Assembly (NCBI GenBank): GCA_037954665.1
Contig: JBBMOL010000203.1
Location: forward strand, 930,001-994,000
Direction of reading: 5' to 3'
Length of the DNA: 64,000 nucleotides
From: Laguncularia racemosa
Taxonomy: Eukaryota; Streptophyta; Magnoliopsida; Myrtales; Combretaceae
Shown: positions 20,450 through 32,366 of the stretch, piece after piece
Layout: each line of letters begins with the position of its first letter
Position numbering within the stretch: the first letter of the stretch is position 1
Notes under the pieces: generated by a model
Databases searched by the model: none
Told to the model about the DNA's origin: nothing
Seen by the model: only the letters and a program-made list of their open reading frames with translations
Made by a program: the position numbers and the translations under genes

Positions 20450-22079
20450 TTGATCAAGTGCACATAAGCTTTATCACTAACTCTAGAACTTATTATTGTA
20501 ATGTCATGCCTTTTAGATTGAATAATGTTACATGTTTAAGCTACAAATTGGGCAGAATTTAGAAGTGTATGTGGATGTCATGATCATCAAGTTCAAAGTA
20601 ATAGATGATCATCTTAAGGACCTACATGAGATGTTCCAAACCCTATAGGAGTACAATATGAAACTCAACCTATATAAATGCATTTTTAGTGCTTCTATCA
20701 GAAAGCTCATGGGCTTTATGGTCATAGCATGGTACATCAAAGCCAACCCCAAAAATATTTGAGCTATCTTAGACATGTAAGCTCTCAAAATGGTAAAGGA
20801 TGTCCAAGGGCTAATAGGATGCATTGTTACCCTTACTAGGTTTGTCTCCAAGTTTACTAACAAGTGCATCAAATTCTTCAAGATTTTGAAAGATCCCATT
20901 AATTTTGGGTGGATCAACCAGTGCCGAGTGACGTTTAACAAGCTAAACAAATTCCTTACCAACTCACTCATTCTATTTACATCTAACCTGGGTGGAGATC
21001 TCTACCTCTACCTCTACCTCTACCTCACCATAAGGGATTAAATCCTCTTATTAGTTCTAGTCCTAGTAGATGGTCTTGAGCAATGACCAGTGTATTATGT
21101 TAGTCACATCCTATAAGGACTAAGGTCTAAGACTCTAGGGTTGAGAAGTTTACCCTTACCATTGTGATTTCCTCTTGGAAATCATTCCCCTCTTTTAAGG
21201 CATATCAAGTGATTGGTCTCACTAATGAACCATTACAACAAATACACCATCACTTAGACCACTACAAGCATACAGTTCACTATTCCATCGAGCTCAATGC
21301 TTATAGCATATAATTCAAACCTAAAGAAGATATCAAGGTATAGGTCCTTATAGACTTGGTTGCTAAATGTACTATATTTGATGAACTGCCAACCCATATA
21401 GACCCTTCATGTCAATGGTTTATCTATAAAGTGTGGTAGTAGAGCTAAGCTAGTCCTCCAAGGACCTTAAGGCATGGAAATCTAATACACCATCAAAGTT
21501 TACTTCTTAGCTAGTAACAATGAAGTTGAATAAAAAGCCTTTATAGTTAAGCTCAAACTCACTAAAGCCATTGGAGTTGAGAAAATCTAAATCTTCTCTA
21601 ACTCTTGACTCATAGCGTCCATGGTAATGATGAACTTAGATTAGTGTGTTTTCATTAAATATATTCTTAGCTGGTCCATCGAAGAATTTGACCACTATTA
21701 CATGGTCACTAGCATATAGCTTGCATAAGGCAACCCTTATTAGATAGAACTCATCATTGGTTACTTATGAGATAGCACCTTGCTAAACACTCGGCAACAT
21801 GCTAGGAAGTTAATGTCTTGAGCAACCTAATACACTTTGATTGATGAGTGACTTTATAAAAGAGCACATAGCCTCCATTTCCTCAAATGCTTGTGGCTAG
21901 AAGAAGCCTAGATACTGCTCAACAAACTTTATGCTAGAATTTGTATCAACCATGTCATAGGTTGTACAGCTACAACTAAGGCACTTTAGCTTAGATACTT
22001 CTGACCCACAATAAAAGATGCATAGGAGCTCATATGTAAATGTACATAATGAAAAAAGCATACACCTATTAGCAAGCTT
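20450..22079 (+). pseudogene. Tat-type pol remnant, left part (RT, RNase H, second RNase H, integrase zinc region)
   Basis: Begins inside RT ('FITNSRTYYCNVMPFRLNN'). It continues through the RT end ('KDVQGLIGCIVTLTRFVSK', then 'GGDLYLYL') and a decayed RNase H. A second, archaeal-like RNase H is typical of Tat/Ogre elements ('YFLASNNEVE.KAFIVKLKL', 'AIGVEKI'). Last comes the integrase N-terminal zinc region ('YTLIDE.LYKRAHSLHFLKC'). Many stops. It stops at the insertion of C and resumes at 46298 ('LPISSLWPF'). Its 5' part is not in view, because D lies at its left edge. Confidence 0.8.
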
Positions 22080-23565
22080 TGATCTGCTTTAATATATATG
22101 TTTATAAAAGAAAATTATACCAGCAAGTGTATAGGATTAAATCAAGTAATATTCCAGTGTGTAGAGTGCCGATCAATGAGGATTAATTAATTACCAAACT
22201 TATATCAAATTCTATTATTATTTAAGTAATATAATTGGGAGAATTAACTAATTAATTACTGATTAATCTAATTAACCTAGAATATCACTAAGAACAAGAG
22301 GAGAATTGTTGTAAGAATATATCAAATGAGAGTGAGAAACAAAATCCACCCTAGTTTCACTAATCAGATTGCCATCATATTATAATAACTCTTAGCTATG
22401 TGGACATTCATATGAATTTATGAGAGCCTTAATCCTTTCCCATGTTTTAAAAACTAAAAATCCCAAAATGAATTTATTAGCTTTCGCTAAATAAATTAAC
22501 AGAGGATTCTATTATTCAACTATAAATCTTATAATTCTATAGTTGAATAATATCCTAACTTAATTTCTCCAAATTCCTTGGTGAGAAATTAAATAGAAAT
22601 ATCGCATTGGCCACCAAGATAATTTTTAATTAAATTAAAATAATATTGCTTCCACATTTCTTATTCAACCTTAATTAAGAAATCTTATTGAACCCTAATT
22701 TCCCTTCTAAGCCATTAAATTTTCTATAAACCTAATTCAAACAAGAAATATGGATTTATAGTATAGGATTTACAATATAAATTCTCTACATGCCTATTAA
22801 TCTTATAATATGGATACAATCTTCATCTTAGTTATTCTAGGGTTTCATCATTTTCCCATAAAGAAAATTTAGAACATCATGGAATTGATGGCACAATCAC
22901 AAATCAAAGGAGTCATTGCAATAAAATTCATATTAGGGAGTGAAATAAAAATATTGAATTGCATAAAAATTAAAAGTTTAGTGATCACCAATTCAATAGA
23001 AAAATAATACCCGAATACAAACTTAGCAACTTCTTCAAAGAACAATCTTTTCCTTGATGATTCTAATTGAAATCAATTGAGTGAAAATGTTGTTCCAAGG
23101 ACACAATTCTCTCAAAAATGCTCTCTAGGTTGTTAAAGTGCCAAAAGAAAAAAGATAAGCCCCTCAATCATTAACACAGGGTGTATTTATATTAAAATTA
23201 AAGGAAGGCTTGCGAAAAACTATAAGCTAGCTCTCAAAGCCAATAGCCTGTCCTTGTAAGCTGGCGACTTTTCATTGACCATATCAACCTAATTGCTTCT
23301 TCATTTGGCTAGCCTAAATTATGTTGTTGAAGGTCGAGCTTCAAAGCCGATGGTGTAAGTTAATGAGTGGCTTGCCTCCTTTGTTCAACATTCCTTCAAG
23401 TGCTTAAAACTCCTTTATGTTACTCATATTTGCACTCTAAGCTCTTAAAGACCAGAAATGGCACAATAAAGATAATTAAGTACCATTTCCTGATAACTTC
23501 CATAATATCAGTAAGAATTTAACATGATTCGCACAATAAAATATGAGTAGAATATGCCTCTATCA
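22080..23565 (-). repeat. 3' LTR of element C
   Basis: 1486 bp, minus strand TGATAGAGGCATATTC to AAAGCAGATCA. Minus-strand TATA-like 'AATATAAATACACCC' near 23180-23195. It lacks the GC-rich tandem copies present in the 5' LTR. Confidence 0.9.
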
Positions 23566-25080
23566 ACTTCCCCACACTTAAACTTTTGCTTGTCCTCAAG
23601 CAAAATACATAAAATCAATGAAGTAATCTGTCATTAAGAACACAAAATTTTCCATTAACAAGATACTGGAAATTTCGGTGTCTATAGCTTTAACCATACT
23701 AGAATATGCAACTAGAGTACTACGATTGAAATTTTGCAACTTATCTAAACAAAACAAACTTTGAATCCTAGTGTTTAGCATGAGAATTCTACTTCAAAAG
23801 TAAATACTCAGTCTAGTAAGGAAAAACACTCATTTAAACTTCAATAGCTATTAACGAGCATATAATCCCCTTAGTCACTTCACTACAAAAGGTAACAAAT
23901 AGTGAAAGCATATGGTATCCACTCTTCCCCCATAATTTCTCCCTTTTTAGTACCAGTCATATTTCACTTGCTGATTTGTATTCAAAATTATTATTTTTAT
24001 TATTATTTTTCAAGTATAGGTACTAACTTTTGCCTTTTCGCCCTTCTCGTTATGGTGAGTTAATTGAGTTGGCACATCTTGAGCTCATCACCCAAGTGAC
24101 CAGGTTTTGAAGGGACTCTTGTTGACACTTCCTCACACTAACATTCAAGATTAGATACTCTTAACTCAGTTGCCTGAGTCATTAGAGTAAAGGCTATGCT
24201 TGCTTCTTCTTCTTCTTTTTTTGAAAACTAATGTGAATAAAGACTCTTTTTGTAAAGGATCACTAAGTAAAAAGTTTCTTCAACCTCTTTCACTAAGTGT
24301 TAAAATATTTTCAAAGAAACTCAGGAGAGGATATACAAGCTAAATTCACTAGGAAGTTGACTTGCTTGTTTTTCTATTTAAGGACTCGACTTATTCTCAA
24401 ATTTTAAAATTAAAAGCTAAAAATAAGGTAAGTTTGTTCCTTAAAGATTTCACTACATAATTTCAACAAAGTAATCTAGTCACCAAAGTAGGTGATTAAG
24501 ACACCAAATCAAGTTAAATTCACTCTTTTTTTTTCTTTTTTTACAATCTCCATATTGCTTGAAAAATTTTGAAAACAATTTTGGCCTAAAAGTTGCTAGA
24601 TAACACTTAAGGACAAAATATGAGTTCAAAGTATGGGTAATAAGGGCTAAGATGTCATAAATATGAACTTAATTCACCAATTCAAACATCAGCAATTCAT
24701 ACTCAACTTTCCTATTATCTCTTCCCCACACTTAAAATGAACAATGTCCTCACTACTTCTAATTCAACATAATTACAAGGAAATAAAAGATAATGAATTT
24801 AAAATAACAAGGGAAATTTTAAAAATGATTAATGCAATTGGTGTTTCGACCAATATAGCAATAGAGGGAGTTAGTAGAAAGCATCTACTCTAGTTGCATA
24901 AGAACAAAAAAAAAAAAAAAAACCAAAAACAGCAAAAATAAAACCTAACCACAGCATTAAAGAGAAAAACAAAAATCAAGAGTTTACCCAATAAGTGGGT
25001 GCTCAAAAAGTAGAGACTAGTAGTAATAAAATGAAAACAGGAAAAATAAAAGAAAAGAGAGCCAATAGGGACTTTTGCTC
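23566..25080 (-). other. 3' noncoding tail of element C
   Basis: No coding. Next to the LTR (23566-23602) lies 'gcttgaggacaagcaaaagt' then AAGTGTGGGGAAG, the polypurine tract. An internal duplicate ('gaggacattgttcatttt', 'aagtgtggggaagag') is at about 24722-24765. The conserved block shared with B and E occupies about 24010-24215. A run of 18 A (about 24908-24925, plus strand) and (CTT)n near 24203 are simple repeats. Confidence 0.75.
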
Positions 25081-25540
25081 TCTTACTCTAAGTTGCTATG
25101 GTCTTCGTCTTCATCTTCTAATCTCCCCTCTAAAGAAGTTTCATAATGTAAATCCTCTATAGCTATTGGATTCATGTAAGAAATGACGGATTTAAACATG
25201 TTGAACATTGTGGTCCTAAATTTCTTGTTCTTTTTCCACTATTGCTAAAACTCCTTCTTAACCCCCTTGAGTTCATGCTTGATGCCCTTAAATTCCTTCC
25301 TCAACTTCTCATAAGTGCTATCAGGAGGAGCAGAATGGGATATGGAAGCTCTTATAGTAGGGAAGATTTCTTAAGTCTCTACATAATCTTTTGAAATAAC
25401 TTGAGTAGCTATCTTAGATAGCCCCAAAATCCTAAATGGTCCAAAGGAGATCTTTTTACACTCTATTATCTCATCCCCTTCAAGTTGCTAAAAAATGTGC
25501 ATTCCCTTCAGCAAAGCTATGATATAGCCTCCATAAAGAA
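25081..25540 (-). pseudogene. Env-like ORF remnant of C, distal part
   Basis: Short reading stretches on the minus strand ('KDLLWTI.DFGAI', 'VEKEQEI') lie between F1 and the 3' tail. Athila elements carry an extra env-like ORF between integrase and tail, and this position fits. The sequence is too decayed to show a signal peptide or membrane segment. It is called from position plus weak resemblance only. Confidence 0.35.
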
Positions 25541-26372
25541 TGATACGAACCACGCCAACGTGTGACGAAACCCAATACCAATATGTTCAGAATTGCTACC
25601 CAAGATGCCAAACAATCGAGTGGAAACCGTGACCCATTGTCTATAAGTGAGACAAGAACCTTGGTATATTATGTAGACGCCACAATCGGGATAAAGACTG
25701 ATTGATAAGTCGAGATGAACGCCACGGAATAAAAATCCGATAAGTTCTAGATTAGTTCTTTAAAGAACCAAGAGAGGAATTCTCTCAAAGTGTTTTCAAA
25801 CTTGTATGTTGTATATTCTATATTCTATGTTGTATCTAAACCCTAGGAGCTTTATATTAGGGTTTACAATTTGTAACAATGATGCCCCAAAACGACATAG
25901 CTTCAATAAGTTGCGTAAAATAACAAAACAATGACTTAAAGGCTGGCAGCGTAGGAATGAAGGTCGGCGGCCTTGGAGCCGGCGTTGGAGATGTACACGA
26001 CCGTGTACTTCTAGTCGTGTATCTTTCTATGGAAATTCTTGACAACATACACGACCGTGTACTTCTAGTCTGTACCGTGTATGATTCGGTGTAACCTCCA
26101 GACTCCTACACGGCCATGCCTTATAAAGACATGCCCTCTTCAACCCGTATGCGTTATGACTTGTACAAGAGCAAGGGCATTCCCATGGTTGTTCCAATCC
26201 TTTCCAACTTCATGATTGCTCCAATCCTTTTCGACTTCATGGACATCCTTTATCAACCCGTTAAGTGCTTCCTTTAAATTGTTTCGCTCGAGTTCTTGTG
26301 ATCGGTTCAGGTGGCACTTCAAGATATTCTACATTCCATCTTCTGGCTTGGCTCCCATCATGGCTCTCATCA
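25541..26372 (-). repeat. 3' LTR of F1
   Basis: 832 bp, minus strand TGATGAGAGCC to GGTTCGTATCA. It has fewer palindrome-array units than the 896-bp 5' LTR (GTACACGACCGTGTAC at 25993-26008, TACACGACCGTGTA at 26048-26061). Its first about 230 bases also encode the pol C-terminus. Confidence 0.92.
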
Positions 26373-29349
26373 TTCCCCTCCTCTTGAAAAGGATTTGTCC
26401 TCAAATAATCGCCTGCATCAAAAGGACTCAAATCAATAACATTAAATGTAGCACTTACTTGATACTCACCAGGTAAATCTATCTTGTATGCATTATCATT
26501 GATGCGCTCAAGAATTTGAAATGGTCCATCGCCTCTAGGAAGTAGTTTAGATCGACACTGCACAGGAAACCACTCTTTGCGCATGTGAACCCAAACCCAG
26601 TCTCCAGGTTCAAAGACAGCTTGTCAACGACCCTTGTTGGCTTGTTTCACATACTACTCTATTCTTCGCTCAATGTTTAGCCTTGCCTTCTCATGGATCT
26701 GTTTAACAAATTCTGCTTTCTTCTTGCCATCTAGAAAAACATACTCAGAAATAGGCAGAGGTGATAAATCCAAAGGAGTTAGTGGATTAAAACCATACAC
26801 AATTTCAAAAGGAGTAAACTTAGTAGCAGAATACATTGTGCGATTATAGGCAAATTCAACATGCGGCAAACAATCCTCCCAACTTTTAATATTCTTTTTA
26901 ATGACAGCCCTCAACAAAGTAGATAAAGTTCAATTTACTACCTCAGTTTGACCATCAGCCTGTGGATGACAAGTAGTAGAAAACAATAACTTAGTTCCTA
27001 ACTTAGCCCACAATGTCTTCCAGAAGTAGCTCAAGAACTTAGCATCTCTATCCGATATGATTGTTCTAGGCATACCATGTAATCTCATAACTTCCCTAAA
27101 GAACAAATTAGCAATATTGCAAGCATCATCTGTTTTGTGACAAGGAATGAAATGTGCCATTTTAGAGAATCTATCTATGACTACAAAAATAGAATCTCAA
27201 CCATGTCTAGACCTGCGTAATCCTAACACAAAATCCATGGAAATATCTACCTAAGGCTCATGAGGAATGAGAAGTGGGGTATAAAGCCCTTGAGGTTAGA
27301 CTCTAGATTTTGCTTGCTTACACGTGACACATCGCTCACAAATCCTCTCAACATTTCATTTCATGTGAGGCCAATAGAAGTGTTCCTGCAATACCCCTAA
27401 GGTTTTAGCTACTCCAAAATGTCCCATTAAACCTCCTCCATGAGACTCCCTCACTAGTAATTCTCTTAAAGAACAAATTGGAATGCATAGTCTACTCTCC
27501 CTAAACAAGAATCCTTCATGTTTATAAAACTTACCATGACCACTCTTCTCACAATGCACATACTCCTCACAAAAATCTCAATCAGTAGCATACAATTCCT
27601 TAATGTGCTCAAAACCAAGCAGTCTAGAACTAAGAGTAGAGATAAGAGCATACCTTCTAGAAAGTGCATCAGCAACGACATTCTCTTTACCTTGCTTGTA
27701 GTGGATGACATAGGGAAATGTTTCGATGAACTCCACCCAACGAGCATGCCTTTTGTTTAGCTTATGTTGTCCCTTCAAGTACTTCAACGATTCATGGTCA
27801 GTGTGGATCACGAACTCTTTTAGCCAAAGATAGTGTTGCCAAGTCTCCAGTGCTCGAACCAAGGCATATAACTCCTTGTCATAAGTAGGGTAGTTCAAGG
27901 TTGCCCCACTTAGCTTCTCGCTAAAGAATGAAATTGGTCTTCTCTCTTGCATGAGCACTGCTCCAATACCTTATCCTGAAGCATCACACTCAATTTCAAA
28001 CGTTTTAGCGAAATTAGGCAAAGCAAGTAATGGCGCCTGAGTTAGCTTATTTTTAAGCGTCTAAAAGGCCTTATCTTATTGCTCTCCCCATCTGAACCCC
28101 ACATTCTTCTTAATTACCTTAGTAAGTGGTGCTGCAATGGTGCTGAAATCCTTCACAAATCTCCTATAAAAACTCGCTAGTCCATGGAAACTCCGCACAT
28201 TACTTACATTAGTTGGACTAGGCCATTCTTGGATCGCACGAATCTTTTCTTCATCAACTTGTATTCCCTATGCACTAACAACAAAATCAAGAAACACAAG
28301 TTTGTTTGTGCAAAAAGTGCACTTCTTGAGGTTAGCATATAATTGCTCCATTCGAAGCACTTCTAAAACATCCCTCAAGTGAGATATATGGTCCTGCAAA
28401 CTCTTGCTGTAAATGAGGATATCATCAAAATAGTCAACCACAAATTTGCCAATAAAAGTCCTCAAAACATAGCTCATAAGTCTCATAAAAGTACTAGGTA
28501 CATTAGTTAAACCGAAAGGCATTACTAACCACTTATACAATCCATATTTTGTCTTAAATGCGGCTTTCCATTCATCACCTTCTTTCATTCTAATTTGGTG
28601 ATATCCGCTTTTCAGATCAATTTTGGAAAAGACACTAGACCCATGTAACTCATCTAACATGTCATCTAAACGAGGAATGGGATGATGATACTTTACCGTG
28701 ATGTTATTGATGGCGCGGCAGTCAACACACATTCTCCATGACCCATCCTTCTTAGGCACCAAAATCATAAGCACTACACATGGACTAATGCTTTCTCTCA
28801 CGTACCCCTTCTCCATTAATTCATTGACCTGCCTTTGGAGTTCCTTTGTCTCCTCTGGATTGCTCCTATAAGCTAGTTTGTTTGGAATCGATGCTCTGGG
28901 TATAAGGTCAATCTGGTGCTCAATACCACGAATAGGTGGTAATCCCTTTGGAACCTCCTCAAGGAAGACATCTTCAAAGTCCTGCACAATAGACACAACC
29001 ACACTAGGCAAAGAGTTAAATAGTTCGTTAGTATTCAAACAAGTTTCCTTAAAACCAGCAACAACATAGGTTACTTCATCACTAACGCTCTCCTCACTAC
29101 ATTCGCTCTTGCCACACAACTCTCATTTTGCAAGGCTACACTCTCCTTTTCACTCACCACCAAAGTTGATCCCCCTTCAACTTGGTCTCTCACACTCTTT
29201 CCAGCCTTCCTCTCTTTTTCCTTTTGATATCGACTTTTGTGTTCCTTTTCTTTCTCGCTGTCTTTTGCTCTCTCACTCTCCCTCTGTTTTTCACTCACCT
29301 TATATTTTGCAAAAGACTGTTGTAGCTGCAACTGATCCTCATACACCTG
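26141..29349 (-). pseudogene. F1 pol: RT, RNase H, integrase, with tail reading into the LTR
   Basis: After a frameshift near 29090 one frame holds the rest, broken only by stops. RT: 'GLPPIRGIEHQIDLIP', 'RMCVDCRAINNITVKYHHP' and the active site YFDDIL near 28430. RNase H: 'FEIECDASG' to 'NVVADALSRRY'. Integrase zinc region: 'HGGGLMGHFGVAKT' with 'CERCVTCKQAK'; core: 'DISMDFVLGL', 'IISDRDAKFL', 'ADGQTEVVN' (D, D and E visible). C-terminus: 'RRSKLLPRGDGPFQILERIN'-type to 'LPGEYQVSATFNVIDLSPFD'. The frame crosses the polypurine tract and LTR edge and ends 'VPPEPITRTRAKQFK' plus a tail, either at 26261 (one frame) or, by homology with F2, near 26141. Confidence 0.92.
26373..26393 (-). promoter_or_regulatory. 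Polypurine tract of F1
   Basis: Minus strand 'CCTTTTCAAGAGGAGGGGAA' directly before the LTR. The GAGGAGGGGAA core also codes for part of the pol tail ('QEEGN'). The same tract is in F2 at 57413-57433. Confidence 0.8.
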
Positions 29350-30976
29350 TTTAGGTGTTAAAGGTTTAAGATTAAAGCTTTTCCCTTAGTGAACAAGCGT
29401 ATACTTGTTAGAAAAGCCATCATGAACAACCTTCCTATCAAATTGCCATGGCCTCCCCAACAACACATGACACGCTTGCATCGGCACTACATCGCATAAC
29501 ACCTCATCCTCATACCTACCGATGCGAAAAGCAATCAAGGCTTGCTTACTCACCTTAGTCTCGCCACTATCATTTAACCACTGCAATTTATATGGACTAG
29601 GGTGTTTAGTAGTCTTGAGTCCCAGCCTCTCGACAACAAAATTACTGACCACATTAGTGCAACTTCCTCCATCAATGATCAAACTACAAATATAATCACC
29701 TAGATAACATCTAGTATGAAAGATATTCTCTCTTTGCACCTCCTCTTCTTCCTTCACTTGCACATTCAAAGCTCTCTTCACTACTGCCACTAACCTCCCT
29801 ACTGCAGGCTCCTCATCATCACTAACGTCCTCTAATGGAGGCATATCATCCTCTTCACTACCCCCCTCAGTCTCATACTCACCATCGTCACATAGAATCA
29901 TCACACGCCTATTCGAACATTGACTATCAATATGGCCTCTACCTTAGCATTTAAAACATCTAATGTCACGATTTCTAGGAGTAGAAGAATCAGGTTTACC
30001 TTGGTTACCAGGAGTAGAACCCGCTTGCCTTTACTCTTCTTTTGGTTTGGTGGGTAAAGGCTTTTCTTTCTTCTTCCATTGGTTAGTCTTCCAGGCGGAT
30101 GAACCAGCACCCTGTTGAAACCGTGCAGTACTACTACCTTTCCTCCTGTGTTGGTTCTTAACCTTTATAGCCATATGAACCATGTCTTCCAATTCAACAT
30201 AATGCTGCAATTCCACGACATTTTGAATTTCTCTATTCAATCCAGCTAGAAACCTAGCCATGGTAGCCTCTCTATCCTCCTCTACATTCGCCCTAATCAT
30301 AGTAACTTCCATCTCCTTGAAATACTCATCCACACTTCGGCTTCCCTGCCTAAGAGTTTGCAATTTTTTTGTGTAATTCACGATAGTAATATGTAGGCAC
30401 AAATCGCTTCTTCATCTCTTCCCACGACTCAATAGGTGGTTTGCCATTCCTTCTTCGATTCAACATTAGTAGATCCCACCACACTATGGCATAATCCAAA
30501 AATTCAATGGCAGCAAGTTTCACTTTCTTTCTCCCACTATAGTTGTGACAATCAAACACCATCTCTACCTTCTTCTCCCACTCTAAGTATGCCTCGGGAT
30601 CATTCTTCCCTTGGAAAGGAGGAATCTTCATCTTTATACTACTTAGTTAATTATCCTCTCTATTCCTATCTCCTCTATCTTCCCAATCCCTATTTCCTCT
30701 ATTCCTACCACTATAACCTCCAAAACTCCCGACAGAAGGTTCATCAAATTCATCATCAGACATTCCATCTCCACCCCTTTGTACTCTCCTAGAACAACTC
30801 TCCCTCTTACGCCTTTGGAAGACGTTTTTAGATTGCTCTAGTCTTTGTTCTACCGTCTCATGAATTTGTTCCATGCCCTCCTGAAACATCCTCTTCATCT
30901 CACCCCACAACGCCTCAATCACTAACTCAGCATCAAACCTTCCCCTCTCACTTTCAGGAGAATGTTGCCTCGACAT
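29350..30976 (-). pseudogene. F1 gag and protease
   Basis: ATG at 30976 (MSRQHSPESERGRFDAELVI). Capsid: 'PPFQGKNDPEAYLEWEKKVE', 'KLAAIEFLDYAIVWWD', then a frameshift near 30360-30400, then 'EEDREATMARFLAGLNREIQ'. The zinc knuckle CFKC.GRGHIDSQC is broken by a stop near 29945. Acidic linker ('SEEDDMPPLEDVSDDEEP'). Protease: 'LIIDGGSCTNVVSNFVVERL' (DGGS active site) and 'HVLLGRPWQFDRK'. It is followed by a charged Lys/Glu/Ser-rich linker ('KEKEHKSRYQKEKERKAG') leading to RT. Confidence 0.92.
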
Positions 30977-31465
30977 AGTTCCTATAGAAAAAAGGTTAGC
31001 ACGGACACAAATATATATATGATTAAGCCTTACAATACACTCCCTTACATGTTTCGCTCAAATGATGATATCATACAGTCACTCGTGTATTCCCACAAGC
31101 AATAATGATATCAATTCGCCAATTCCTCTTCTCAATTCTCTCTGAACTAACCCAAACTACACCAATCCCCTTCCGTAGAATTCAAAACAACTCTAGGGCT
31201 CGAAATTTTCCTCTTTTTTCTTTCTAATTTTTTTTTTTTTTGCCTTTGTTTGTTGCTCTTGATCACGTTCCCTTTTTTTTTTTGTCGTGATTCTTCCTTT
31301 TTTTTTTGTAACAAAATTGAATAGAAGGCACTACACTTTCAATAGACAATTAACACTATGAAATTGAGTACGAACAATTGATATGAACGATTGGAGTTAG
31401 GGTTTTGATGTTACCTTCCTCAAACCGAACTGATGGTTTAACAAACTTAGGCTCTAATACTAAAC
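30977..31465 (-). other. F1 5' leader and PBS
   Basis: Noncoding, with long T-runs on the plus strand (31225-31310). The PBS at 31451-31462 reads TAGTATTAGAGC on the minus strand, a decayed TGGTATCAGAGC (10 of 12), four bases from the LTR end. Confidence 0.8.
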
Positions 31466-32361
31466 TGATACGAACCATGCCAACGTGTGACGAAACCTAA
31501 TACCAATACATTCGGAATTGCTACCCAAGATGCCAAACAATCGAGTGGAAACAGCGACCCATTGTTTATAAGTGAGACAAGAACCTTGGTATATTATGTA
31601 GATGCCACAATCAGGATGAAAGACCGATTGATAAGTCGGGATGAATGCCACAAAATAAAAATCCGATAAGTTCTAGATTAGTTCTTTAAAGAACTAAGAG
31701 AAGAATTCTCTCAAAGTGTTTTCAAACTTGTATGTTGTATATTCTATATTCTATGTTGTATCTAAACCCTAGGAGCTTTATATTAGGGTTTACAATTTGT
31801 AACAATGATGCCCCAAAACGACATGACATAGCTTCAATAAGTTGCGTAAAATAACAAAACAATGACTTAAAGGCCGGCAGCGTGGGAATGAAGGCCGACG
31901 GCCTTGGAGCCGGCGTTGGAGATGTACACGACCGTGTACTTCTAGTCGTGTATCTTTCTGTGGAAATTCTTGACAACATACACGACCGTGTACTTCTAGT
32001 CGTGTATCTTTCTGTGGAAATTCTTGACACCATACACGGCCGTGCCTTTGAACTGTGTATACGACCGTGTATGATTCTGTGTAACCTCCAGACTCCTACA
32101 CAGCCGTGCCTTGTAAAGACATGCCCTCTTCAACCTGTATTCGTTATGACTTGTACAAGAGCAAGGGCATTCCCATGGTTGTTCCAATCCTTTCCAACTT
32201 CATGATTGCTCAAATCCTTTCTGACTTCATGGACATCCTTTATCAACTCATTAAGTGCTTCCTTTAATCGTTTCGCTCAAGTTCTTGTGATCGGTTCAGG
32301 TGGCACTTCAAGAGGATCCACATTCCATCTTCTGGCTTGGCTCCCATCATGGCTCTCATCA
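31466..32361 (-). repeat. 5' LTR of F1
   Basis: 896 bp. It contains three palindromic cores (31924-31939, 31979-31992, 32033-32046) in repeats of about 55 bp, one more than the 3' LTR. Minus-strand TATA-like 'AATATAAAGCTCC' near 31774-31787. Confidence 0.92.
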
Positions 32362-32366
32362 AAGAA

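Larger units (their letters stand above)
25541..32361 (-). mobile_element. F1: CRM-like chromovirus, full-ended, TSD AAGAA
   Basis: Two LTRs (5' at 31466-32361, 3' at 25541-26372), Met-type PBS, gag, protease, RT, RNase H, integrase and polypurine tract, all on the minus strand, flanked by AAGAA at 25536-25540 and 32362-32366. All domains are present in order, but with frameshifts and stops. No canonical chromodomain is seen after integrase. The sequence resembles the CRM clade ('GLPPIRGIEHQIDLIP'). It sits in the env-like region of C. Confidence 0.94.

Noticed and set aside
29109..29354. Plus-strand ORF 'MPHNSHFARLHSPFHSPPKL' and its near copy at 58638-58907
   Set aside because: Antisense shadow of the Lys/Glu-rich linker between protease and RT in F1 and F2.
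31722..32205. Repeated ORFs on both strands in the F1 LTR ('RISTERYTTRSTRSC')
   Set aside because: Frames through the palindrome array of the LTR. The palindromes produce similar frames on both strands, and there is no start context or homologue.
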